Source: Negativibacillus sp. | Lineage (GTDB): Bacteria; Bacillota; Clostridia; Oscillospirales; Ruminococcaceae | NCBI GenBank assembly: GCA_020024325.1 | Contig: JAHHTY010000010.1 | Span: 1 to 40,478 of the forward strand | Direction: 5' to 3' | Length of the DNA: 40,478 bases | Shown here: positions 8,346-15,069 of the stretch, in pieces | Position numbering within the stretch: the first letter of the stretch is position 1 | Layout: each line of letters opens with the position of its first letter | Translations under genes and position numbers: made by a program | The notes under the pieces: generated by a model | Databases searched by the model: none | What the model was told of the DNA's origin: nothing | What the model saw: the letters and a program-made list of their open reading frames with translations, nothing else

Positions 8346-9258
8346 AAGAAACTGCCTCCTTGAGAATATGGTCAAAGTTCTCCGGGTAATCGTGGTCAAG
8401 ATCCGGAATCAATTTAAAGGAAACTTCAATACCGTTATCATCTAAAATTTCAAACAGTTCTTCGGTTCCCTCAAAACAATCTTCGTCAGCATCTCCGCAA
8501 CAAAGATAAACTTTTGTGCCGGCTGATTTCAGCTTACTCAAGTCTTCGGTCCATTCTTCCAGTTCCGGCAGCCATGGGGCTAACAAAATCAGTGCTTTTG
8601 GTGCAACTGCTCCACTGACAACAGCATAAAACGCAGCTCTGCCGCCGGAAGAAAATCCGCACAATACCCCATCTTCCATCTTTGCCCCCTGCTGTGCCAG
8701 TGTATCCCAATGATGTGCGATTTCTTTTGCTGCCTGTTCTTCATCGTCCCAAAGGTAACCGTCCGAAACCTGAATCTGTGAGGACTGGGCAAAGCCTAAT
8801 CCATATCCCAACTCTTTTGCTGACTGCCAAAACGGAGCCGTAATTTTTGCATTTTCCTGATCTCCATGCAGAATGACCATAAACGGTTTTTCTGCCTCGA
8901 TATTGTCCTGCACCAATACCGGTTTTGCTGCTGCCTGAGCGGCTTCCTGACGTTCCCGACAAAGCTGTGCGATTGTTTCAAACTCACTGCATTTACGCAG
9001 TTCAGATAAGTCTTCATCTTCCATCAGATACTCATAATCATACCAAAAGCCTTTGTTATATACTGCTTCTTTGAGCAGTCCCATTGCTTCTTCTGTTTTA
9101 TCACACAGTGCTGCAAAGCAGTAGGTGAAGTTGTAAAGTTGTGCTTGATTTGCATTGCTCACCTTTGGTGCTTCTTCTTTCATAAAGCAATATGCCTGCT
9201 CTGCTCCTTTTTCGTCTAAAATTTCGAGTGCATTGTTCAGCAGCTGTGTATATGTCAT
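8332..9258 (-). CDS. Alpha/beta hydrolase with N-terminal helical repeat domain
   Basis: The 308-residue protein has two parts. Residues 1 to about 105 are helical and TPR-like (EAVYNKGFWYDYEYLMEDEDL), and residues 123-308 form an alpha/beta hydrolase of the esterase/dienelactone-hydrolase type. The hydrolase shows KPFMVILHGDQEN, nucleophile Ser203 in GFSSG (201-205), an Asp in GDADED (255-260) and His289 in LDHDYP. No signal peptide is present, so it is cytoplasmic. The start is ATG at 9256-9258, preceded by AAAGGAG. It forms a two-gene operon with the GrpB-family gene. The substrate is unknown; predicted esterase is the safest name. Confidence 0.8.
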   Translation of the reverse strand: MTYTQLLNNALEILDEKGAEQAYCFMKEEAPKVSNANQAQLYNFTYCFAALCDKTEEAMGLLKEAVYNKGFWYDYEYLMEDEDLSELRKCSEFETIAQLCRERQEAAQAAAKPVLVQDNIEAEKPFMVILHGDQENAKITAPFWQSAKELGYGLGFAQSSQIQVSDGYLWDDEEQAAKEIAHHWDTLAQQGAKMEDGVLCGFSSGGRAAFYAVVSGAVAPKALILLAPWLPELEEWTEDLSKLKSAGTKVYLCCGDADEDCFEGTEELFEILDDNGIEVSFKLIPDLDHDYPENFDHILKEAVSFVGE

Positions 9259-9342
9259 TGCATCGTCATCTCCTTTTATTATTTCCTTTAATATATCATA
9301 CCCTGTTATAAAAGGGAAGTCCTGTCTGAAATAAATTGTCGA

Positions 9343-9380
9343 AAATAAAAAACTCCCGAGCCACTTGGCTCGGGAGTTTT
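9343..9380 (-). terminator. Terminator of the aspartase gene
   Basis: Twelve-base arms AACTCCCGAGCC (9351-9362) and GGCTCGGGAGTT (9367-9378) surround a 4-base loop and are followed on the minus strand by TTTTTTATTTT. This is a strong terminator. Confidence 0.9.
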
Positions 9381-9397
9381 GCTATCTGTATAACAGA

Positions 9398-10774
9398 TTA
9401 TACCATAGAATGTGGGTCAAGAATCTTGTTGATTTCTTCGTCGGTGAATTTGCCGCTTTCATGCAGCAGTTCACGAACGGATTGACCGGTCTTGATTGCT
9501 TTCTTAGCAATGTCAGCAGCAAACTGGTAACCAACCTGTGGGCAGATTGCTGTGATGATACCAACGGAACCGTCAACCAAAGCCTGGCAGCGATCAGCAT
9601 TTGCTGTGATGCCGCTTACACAGTTATCAACGAATGTTTCAACTGCACCAGCCAGAGCATTGATGGATTCAAAGAGTTTATGATAAAGAACTGGTTCTGC
9701 GTAATTCAATTCGAGCTGACCAGCTTCAGCAGCCATGGTAATACATACATCGTTGCCCATGATGCAGAATGCAGCCTGCGACATAACTTCCGGAATAACA
9801 GGGTTTACTTTACCTGGCATGATGGAAGAGCCGTTCTGTTTTGCTGGCAGGTTGATTTCCTGGAAGCCGCAGCGTGGACCGGAAGACATCAGACGGAAGT
9901 CGTTTGCCATCTTGGAGCAGGAGATTGCACAGGTTTTCAGGCTTGCAGAAACATATGCGTATGCATCAAGGTTCTGTGTACCGTCAACCAGATCATCTGC
10001 TTTTACAACCGGCAGACCGGTAATCTTAGCAATTTCCGGAGCCAAAGCATCAACATATTCTGGGTTAGCGTTAAGAGCTGTACCAACAGCTGTACCACCC
10101 ATATTCAGACCATACATACCTTCCAAAGCTGTGTTCAGACGAACGATGTCACGTTTGATAGCTTTGCGGTATGCACCGAATTCAGCACCCAGACGGATCG
10201 GAACTGCGTCCTGCATCTGTGTACGTCCCATTTTAATGATGTTGTGGAATTCTTCTTCTTTCTGAGCCAGAGCAGCCTCAAGACGCTCTACCTGTGCAAT
10301 TGCTTTTTTAAGCAGTTTTGCAGCGGTCAATTTTGCAGCAGATGGGAAAATATCGTTTGTAGATTGTGCTCTGTTTACATGGTCATTTGGATGAACGATG
10401 GAGTAGTCACCCTTGGTGCCGCCGAGAATTTCAATTGCACGGTTTGCAATTACTTCGTTAGCGGTCATGTTTGCAGTTGTACCGGCACCACCCTGAATTG
10501 GGTCACACAGGAACTGGTCATGCAGTTTGCCGGCAACGATTTCGTCACAAGCCTGGCAGATTGCATCTTTGATTTTTTCATCCAGCTCGCCTACTTTGCA
10601 GTTGCAAATAGCACAAGCTTTTTTCAGTTCAGCCATAGAATTGATAAATTCCGGCTGCATTCTCTGACCTGTGATGTGGAAATTTTCACAACCACGCATA
10701 GACTGTACGCCGTAGTAAGCATCTACTGGAACCTGTTTTTCACCGATGGAGTCTTTTTCAATACGATATTCCAT
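9398..10774 (-). CDS. aspA: Aspartate ammonia-lyase (aspartase)
   Basis: It deaminates L-aspartate to fumarate and ammonia. The 458-residue protein of the aspartase/fumarase superfamily has DPIQGGAGTTANMTANEVIAN (about 91-111), GRTQMQDAVPIRLG (183-196) and the superfamily signature GSSIMPGKVNP (315-325), whose Ser317 is the likely general base. The Gln of GRTQ and the GGAGT segment mark it as aspartase; class II fumarase has GRTH and SGTQSN. The start is ATG at 10772-10774, eight bases after AGAAGG. It is monocistronic with its own promoter (10858-10885) and strong terminator, and divergent from malic enzyme. Together they could carry aspartate carbon to fumarate and malate carbon to pyruvate. 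The antisense strand is also open over nearly the whole gene. Confidence 0.93.
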   Translation of the reverse strand: MEYRIEKDSIGEKQVPVDAYYGVQSMRGCENFHITGQRMQPEFINSMAELKKACAICNCKVGELDEKIKDAICQACDEIVAGKLHDQFLCDPIQGGAGTTANMTANEVIANRAIEILGGTKGDYSIVHPNDHVNRAQSTNDIFPSAAKLTAAKLLKKAIAQVERLEAALAQKEEEFHNIIKMGRTQMQDAVPIRLGAEFGAYRKAIKRDIVRLNTALEGMYGLNMGGTAVGTALNANPEYVDALAPEIAKITGLPVVKADDLVDGTQNLDAYAYVSASLKTCAISCSKMANDFRLMSSGPRCGFQEINLPAKQNGSSIMPGKVNPVIPEVMSQAAFCIMGNDVCITMAAEAGQLELNYAEPVLYHKLFESINALAGAVETFVDNCVSGITANADRCQALVDGSVGIITAICPQVGYQFAADIAKKAIKTGQSVRELLHESGKFTDEEINKILDPHSMV

Positions 10775-10857
10775 GATTTCAACCTTCTGTTCTTTATTAT
10801 TTATTGTTTATTTATCTTTGAAGTGTTTTTGACGCAAATCTTGCACCATTTGTCTTT

Positions 10858-10885
10858 ATTATAGCAGGAGATGAGAAAAAATCAA
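10858..10885 (-). promoter_or_regulatory. Promoter of aspA
   Basis: On the minus strand, TTGATT (10880-10885) and TATAAT (10858-10863) are separated by 16 bases, leaving a leader of about 75 bases. Confidence 0.7.
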
Positions 10886-10991
10886 GTGCTTTCTGTCATT
10901 TCTCCCTGTTTTTTGATAGATTTGATTCATTTTTTTGCAATTTGTCCATCATTTTGGGAAATCTTTGTATGCTTTTTCTATTGCGTTTTTT

Positions 10992-11021
10992 TTGACAAAA
11001 AGAGTAAAATAAGAGTGTAAG
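10992..11021 (+). promoter_or_regulatory. Candidate promoter of the malic enzyme transcript
   Basis: A consensus -35 TTGACA (10992-10997) is followed after 18 bases by TGTAAG (11016-11021), a weak -10. Just downstream an imperfect hairpin pairs 11023-11035 with 11040-11055. Confidence 0.45.
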
Positions 11022-11070
11022 TTTTTTGCATAGAAAATCTTCTATTTTGCAAAAATGGAGGAGCTTGCCT

Positions 11071-11145
11071 GTGGCTCTTATACATACACATCCTTTTTAC
11101 AGGCATTTGGAATCATGTGACGCAAAAGATCACAATTATAGTTAG
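11071..11145 (+). CDS. Possible 24-codon upstream ORF in the malic enzyme leader
   Basis: GGAGGAG (11057-11063) lies seven bases before GTG (11071-11073), which opens a 24-codon frame. It begins MALIHTHPFYRH, contains three His codons and ends at TAG 11143-11145. The last base of the stop starts the AGGAGG used by the malic enzyme gene, so a terminating ribosome would be placed on that site. This suggests translational coupling or a regulatory leader peptide. The frame also contains the inverted repeat TGTGA-N9-TCACA (11116-11134), and TGCCTGT/ACAGGCA (11068-11074, 11099-11105) could pair. No homologue is recognised; a chance ORF is possible. Confidence 0.4.
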   Translation: MALIHTHPFYRHLESCDAKDHNYS

Positions 11146-11158
11146 GAGGATTCCCAAA

Positions 11159-12388
11159 ATGAACGTTTACGAACAATCCCTTAAACTGCACAAAGAAGCA
11201 CAGGGTAAAATCTCTGTTGAGTGCAAAGTACCGCTGAATGGCGCAGATGACCTGTCCCTTGCATATTCTCCAGGTGTTGCTGAACCATGCCGTGAAATTC
11301 ACAAAGATTATGAAAACATTTATGAATACACCTCCAAAGGCAATATGGTAGCTGTTGTTACCAACGGAACCGCAGTTCTGGGTCTTGGCAATATCGGTGC
11401 CGGTGCCGGTCTGCCTGTTATGGAAGGTAAAGCAGTTCTGTTTAAATCCTTTGCAGGCGTTGACGCTTTCCCAATCTGCCTTGACACCATGGACCCTGAT
11501 GAAATTATTAAAACCGTTAAAATGATGGAGCCAACTTTCGGCGGTGTAAACCTCGAAGACATCAAAGCTCCGGAATGTTTCTATATTGAACAGAAGCTCA
11601 AAGAAATCTGCAATATTCCGATATTCCACGATGACCAGCACGGTACTGCCATTGTTACTCTTGCAGGTCTTGTAAACGCCCTCAAAGTTGTTGGCAAAGA
11701 CATCAAGGATGTTAACGTTGTTGTAAGCGGCGCTGGTGCAGCAGCTATTGCTATTACAAAACTGCTTCTTACCGCAGGTGTTGCTGACGCAATTCTTTGT
11801 GACCGTCAGGGCGCTATCTATGAAGGACGTGACGGTCTTAACGATGTTAAGGTTGAAATGTCCAAAATTACAAACAAAGACAAACGTGCAGGTTCCATCG
11901 CTGATGTTATTAAAGGTGCAGACGTATTTGTCGGCGTTTCCGCTCCTGGACTTCTCACACCTGAGATGGTTAAAACAATGGCAAAAGATCCAATCATCTT
12001 TGCTTGTGCTAACCCAACTCCAGAAATTGAGCCTGCTCTTGCCAGAGAAGCAGGTGCAGCTGTTATTGGTACCGGTCGTTCCGACTACCCGAACCAGGTT
12101 AACAACGTGCTTGCTTTCCCAGGTATCTTCCGTGGCGCTTTGGACGTTCGTGCTACAAAAATCAACGAAGAAATGAAGCTGGCTGCTGCTTATGCGATTG
12201 CTGATCTGGTTACTCCAGAAGAGCTTAACGCCGAGTATGTAATCCCATCTCCATTTGACCCACGTGTTGCTCCGATCGTTGCTAAATATGTTGCTCAAAA
12301 AGCAATCGAAACCGGTGTTGCTCAGAGAAAAGACGTTACACCAGAACAGGTATTTGAACACACTAAAAAACTGGTTGCTAAAAAGTAA
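11159..12388 (+). CDS. Malic enzyme (malate dehydrogenase, decarboxylating)
   Basis: It oxidatively decarboxylates L-malate to pyruvate with NAD(P). The 409-residue protein is the short bacterial form without a phosphotransacetylase tail. Landmarks are LSLAYSPGVAEPC with catalytic Tyr36, MEGKAVLFK with Lys91, the metal-binding GGVNLEDIKAPECF (about 128-141), the HDDQHGTA motif (157-164) and the Rossmann VVSGAGAAAIAI near 191. The start is ATG at 11159-11161, nine bases after AGGAGG; the upstream extension in frame has no binding site. It is divergent from aspartase and ends at a strong terminator. Cofactor preference is not assigned. Confidence 0.94.
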   Translation: MNVYEQSLKLHKEAQGKISVECKVPLNGADDLSLAYSPGVAEPCREIHKDYENIYEYTSKGNMVAVVTNGTAVLGLGNIGAGAGLPVMEGKAVLFKSFAGVDAFPICLDTMDPDEIIKTVKMMEPTFGGVNLEDIKAPECFYIEQKLKEICNIPIFHDDQHGTAIVTLAGLVNALKVVGKDIKDVNVVVSGAGAAAIAITKLLLTAGVADAILCDRQGAIYEGRDGLNDVKVEMSKITNKDKRAGSIADVIKGADVFVGVSAPGLLTPEMVKTMAKDPIIFACANPTPEIEPALAREAGAAVIGTGRSDYPNQVNNVLAFPGIFRGALDVRATKINEEMKLAAAYAIADLVTPEELNAEYVIPSPFDPRVAPIVAKYVAQKAIETGVAQRKDVTPEQVFEHTKKLVAKK

Positions 12389-12410
12389 TTAAAATATTTT
12401 ATAGTATACA

Positions 12411-12445
12411 AAAAAGACCTTTGCCAATGGCAAAGGTCTTTTTTC
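12411..12445 (+). terminator. Terminator of the malic enzyme gene
   Basis: The stem AAAAAGACCTTTGCC (12411-12425) with GGCAAAGGTCTTTTTT (from 12429) has a three-base loop and a T-run. Confidence 0.9.
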
Positions 12446-12500
12446 TAAGTAAAATTTTTACAAAATTTTACTGCTGATTTTTATTTTCATTAAAATTATC

Positions 12501-12529
12501 TTGACTGATTTCTCAATAGTGTGTAAACT
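12501..12529 (+). promoter_or_regulatory. Promoter of the 2-hydroxyacid dehydrogenase-like gene
   Basis: TTGACT (12501-12506) and TAAACT (12524-12529) are separated by 17 bases, 69 bases before the start codon. Confidence 0.65.
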
Positions 12530-12598
12530 CAAATAAGAATAGGGCTGTTTTATTCCCTTGTTCTGCCCAATTTATTTTTATAAGTGAGGTAAGATGCC

Positions 12599-13483
12599 AT
12601 GTTTAAACGTTTAGTTGCTGTTGAAGCACTGAATCTTGCTCCGGGAGCAAATGAAGAGTTTGCAAAACGTGCAGAGGAATTTATCTGCTATGATGATATT
12701 CCTTCCTCTGAAGAAGAGGTTATTCGCCGTGCTAAAGATGCTGACGGTATTTTGGTTACCCTAACCACACAGATTACCGAAAATATTATTGAGCATTGCC
12801 CTAAACTTCGCTATATCGGTATGTGTTGCAGTCTGTATGATGAAAACAGTGCAAGCGTTGATATCCGCTGTGCAAAAAAACACGGGATTGTCGTTTACGG
12901 TGTATCTGACTATGGCGATGCCGGTGTTGGCGAATATGTTGTATCGCAGCTTGCCTCTTTGCTTCACGGCTTTAACGGAAAACGCTGGGGAGAGCAGAAA
13001 CTGGAGTTGACAGGATTTCCTGTTGGCATTATCGGTATGGGTGCCACAGGCAAGGTGGTTGCCCGTTCTTTAAAATTTTTTGGAGCAGATGTAAGCTATT
13101 ACAGCCGCAGCCATAAACCGGAAATTGAGGCAGAAGGAATCGCTTACCTTTCTTTAGAAGAACTGCTGGAAAAGAATATCTGTATCTGTACCTGTCTAAA
13201 CAAATTTGTCACCATTTTAAACGAGGATGAGTTTAAAACTTTCGGCAATCACCGTATACTTTTTAATACAGGATTAACCCCCGCAAGTGATATAAATGCC
13301 TTAAAAAATTGGCTTGCCCATAAAGATAACTACTATTTCTGCGACAGTGATATGGCACTGGGCGATCCTTCCTTAAAAGAATTTGAAAATGTGAGCTGCT
13401 TTGGTGGATATTCCGGCGGTTCTTATCAGGCAATCCAACGTCTGACTAAAAAAACAGTTGAAAACATCGACCGCTTTTTTTAA
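12599..13483 (+). CDS. D-2-hydroxyacid dehydrogenase-like protein lacking canonical catalytic residues
   Basis: The 294-residue protein has the layout of NAD-dependent D-2-hydroxyacid dehydrogenases: a flavodoxin-like catalytic domain at both ends and a central Rossmann domain with GIIGMGATGKVVA (GxGxxG at 146-151). The family normally has Arg in N-T-A-R-G, a Glu near E-x-E-P-L and His in T-P-H-x-x. At the matching places this protein has NTGLTP (223-228), DSDMALGD (249-256) and CFGGYSGG (267-274), so all three are missing. It may bind NAD without normal dehydrogenase chemistry or use other residues. The start is ATG at 12599, after GTGAGGT. It is monocistronic by its promoter and the hairpin after it. 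Confidence 0.8.
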   Translation: MFKRLVAVEALNLAPGANEEFAKRAEEFICYDDIPSSEEEVIRRAKDADGILVTLTTQITENIIEHCPKLRYIGMCCSLYDENSASVDIRCAKKHGIVVYGVSDYGDAGVGEYVVSQLASLLHGFNGKRWGEQKLELTGFPVGIIGMGATGKVVARSLKFFGADVSYYSRSHKPEIEAEGIAYLSLEELLEKNICICTCLNKFVTILNEDEFKTFGNHRILFNTGLTPASDINALKNWLAHKDNYYFCDSDMALGDPSLKEFENVSCFGGYSGGSYQAIQRLTKKTVENIDRFF

Positions 13484-13502
13484 GAAAAATAGTTAAAAAT
13501 AT

Positions 13503-13536
13503 GGTTGCTAAATACAATTAACAACCCATCTTTTTT
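13503..13536 (+). terminator. Weak terminator after the dehydrogenase-like gene
   Basis: GGTTG (13503-13507) pairs with CAACC (13522-13526), with inner TAA/TTA pairing and one mismatch, followed by CATCTTTTTT. Confidence 0.5.
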
Positions 13537-13588
13537 ATTCGATACTCGTTTTCAATCAACCATAAAATCATAGAAAGAAGGCATTAAA

Positions 13589-13627
13589 GTGGAATATGCG
13601 TGTGCTTTCAGCCTATTGGGAGAATAG
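13589..13627 (+). CDS. 12-codon leader peptide of the MATE transporter attenuator
   Basis: GAAGG (13577-13581) lies seven bases before GTG (13589-13591), which opens the peptide MEYACAFSLLGE ending at TAG 13625-13627. Codons 7-10 lie within RNA segment 1 of the downstream hairpin set and the stop lies in segment 2. A ribosome stalled or delayed on this peptide would therefore change the folding of the message in front of the transporter gene. Length and placement resemble ermC- and cat-type leader peptides. The peptide sequence itself is not one I recognise. An alternative overlapping frame starts at ATG 13596 (20 codons, to 13658) but lacks a well-placed binding site. Confidence 0.6.
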   Translation: MEYACAFSLLGE

Positions 13628-13673
13628 GCTGAACAGATATTCTCCTTATCATTTTTAAAATAGAAAAGGAGAA
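13609..13673 (+). promoter_or_regulatory. Translational attenuator hairpins controlling the MATE gene
   Basis: Four segments can pair in two exclusive ways. In the off state, segment 1 CAGCCTATT (13609-13617) pairs perfectly with segment 2 AATAGGCTG (13623-13631), and segment 3 TTCTCCTT (13640-13647) pairs perfectly with segment 4 AAGGAGAA (13666-13673), which is the transporter's Shine-Dalgarno. In the on state, GGAGAATA (13619-13626) overlapping segment 2 pairs perfectly with TATTCTCC (13638-13645) overlapping segment 3, which frees the Shine-Dalgarno. Segment 1 lies inside the leader peptide codons, so ribosome stalling there would favour the on state. Confidence 0.7.
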
Positions 13674-13678
13674 CTAAT

Positions 13679-15010
13679 ATGAATAAAAACATAATATACA
13701 ATATAAACAAACTTGCTTATCCTATTTTATTGAATTATCTATTGCTGAATATCTTTGAAATTTTGGATAAAGCGATTATAGGTCATTACTCACTTGAAGG
13801 GTTTGCTCTTATAGGCGTGGTTGCCCCACCAATTTATGAAATTACAGGTGCATTTGGTGTGCTGTCTGTTGCCTTTAATATCCTGGCGGCAAAGCAAAAA
13901 GGAAAAGGCAATAACACGGAATTTGAGAAATTGTTTATAGTAAGCAAACAAATCGCCATTTTAATCAGTGGAGCATTTATCATAATTTGTTTTGCGGGTG
14001 GAAAAAGTTTCTTTCAAATCGTATATGGGCAAAAAGGGGCTTACCTTGAAGAATTGCTGTCATATTTTTACCCGAATATCTTTACTGTCATGCTGAATAT
14101 GCTGACTTTTCTATACTCTGCCTATTATAGAAATAAGTTGTGTACGAAAATTTCTTTTTTCAGTACAGTTGTGTCCACCGTTGTAAATTTGTTTTTTGAT
14201 ATTTGTCTTGTATATGGCTATATGGGGATGCCTGAACTTGGAACTGCCGGGGCTGCTTTGGGAAGCGTAATCGGGTTAAGTTCTGGATTGCTGGTCTATC
14301 AAATCCCATACTTTAAACAAAAAATCCGGATAAAGATGAAAAAAGAAGGATATTTAACTGTGGGGAAAAAGTTATTTCTCTTATACCCCACTCTTTTCGG
14401 GCAGGAATTTTTGGAAGGAACTTTATTTTCACTTATTCTGGGTGCAGCTGTTTCCCGACTGAAAATTGAGCAAATGGCTGTTTACAACTTGCTGGATTCC
14501 CTCATTTCAATTATTTCGGTTTTTATCTATGCATATGCAACGTCGATACAGGTATATGCTCTTCAGCAAAAGGCTGCCGAAAATGTTAATCTTGCAAGAA
14601 AATATCTCAAATGCGGAAGCATCTTTACTGTTGCCGTTATGTTCATTCTTTGCACTGTAACCTTTATATTTAGAATTCCTGTCATGTATTGGCTTGTCAC
14701 AGATTCCGCTGCTGTTTCTGCTGCTTCTGCTATGATGCTGTTTGCATTTTTACCCATTTTTCCAAAAGTATTTTGTCAAATATATATGGAGTATCTTCAG
14801 GGAATCAATAAAGATAAGTACGTTTTTCTATGTACGGCTATTACCACAATACTAACCGGTATTGGGGTTATTATAGCGTCTGGATTTTTGGGGCTGCAAG
14901 GAATCTATTTTGTAATAACGATGAAGTATCTTCTCTTATCTATCCTCTACATAAAAAAGGAGAAGGTATGTAAATCAAACCGAACAGAGTTGCAACTTCC
15001 GACAGTTTAA
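13679..15010 (+). CDS. MATE family efflux transporter
   Basis: This is a 443-residue membrane protein of the multidrug and toxic compound extrusion family, expected to export organic cations or drugs by Na+ or H+ antiport. Twelve hydrophobic segments can be followed, arranged as two similar halves. The N-terminal half begins NINKLAYPILLNYLLLNIFEILDKAIIGHY, a typical MATE opening, and contains GTAGAALGSVIGL. The second half starts near LLYPTLFGQEFLEGTLFSLILG. The start is ATG at 13679-13681, six bases after AAGGAGAA. Codon choice looks more AT-rich than in the flanking metabolic genes, which with the attenuator hints at acquisition by transfer (inference). No other mobile-element sign is nearby. 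It ends at a long palindromic terminator. Confidence 0.9.
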   Translation: MNKNIIYNINKLAYPILLNYLLLNIFEILDKAIIGHYSLEGFALIGVVAPPIYEITGAFGVLSVAFNILAAKQKGKGNNTEFEKLFIVSKQIAILISGAFIIICFAGGKSFFQIVYGQKGAYLEELLSYFYPNIFTVMLNMLTFLYSAYYRNKLCTKISFFSTVVSTVVNLFFDICLVYGYMGMPELGTAGAALGSVIGLSSGLLVYQIPYFKQKIRIKMKKEGYLTVGKKLFLLYPTLFGQEFLEGTLFSLILGAAVSRLKIEQMAVYNLLDSLISIISVFIYAYATSIQVYALQQKAAENVNLARKYLKCGSIFTVAVMFILCTVTFIFRIPVMYWLVTDSAAVSAASAMMLFAFLPIFPKVFCQIYMEYLQGINKDKYVFLCTAITTILTGIGVIIASGFLGLQGIYFVITMKYLLLSILYIKKEKVCKSNRTELQLPTV

Positions 15011-15023
15011 GCTATTTTCTTTT

Positions 15024-15068
15024 ATAAGCACAGGAGCATATCAAAGTTTGATATGCTCCTGTGCTTAT
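15024..15068. terminator. Long palindromic bidirectional terminator
   Basis: Perfect 22-base arms (15024-15045 and 15047-15068) flank a single central base. The core reads CACAGGAGCATATCAAA and its complement. It lies between the convergent MATE and trmO genes. No long T-run follows, so the stem itself must do most of the work. Confidence 0.7.
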
Positions 15069-15069
15069 C

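Noticed and set aside
9365..10864. A 499-codon plus-strand frame antisense to aspartase, longer than the aspartase gene itself
   Set aside because: Its product is a Cys/Phe/Asn-rich string without domains, while the minus strand encodes a complete aspartase with all motifs. Codon choice in the real gene avoids triplets that give stops on the other strand.
11116..11134. CRP-like inverted repeat TGTGA-N9-TCACA upstream of malic enzyme
   Set aside because: The spacing is nine rather than six bases, it lies downstream of the promoter and close to the start codon, and the outer bases do not match a CRP site. It is kept only as a possible local inverted repeat.
11078..12361. A 427-codon minus-strand frame antisense to malic enzyme
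   Set aside because: Same artefact as over aspartase: low-complexity Cys/Asn/Phe composition, no ribosome binding site, and a fully conserved malic enzyme on the plus strand.
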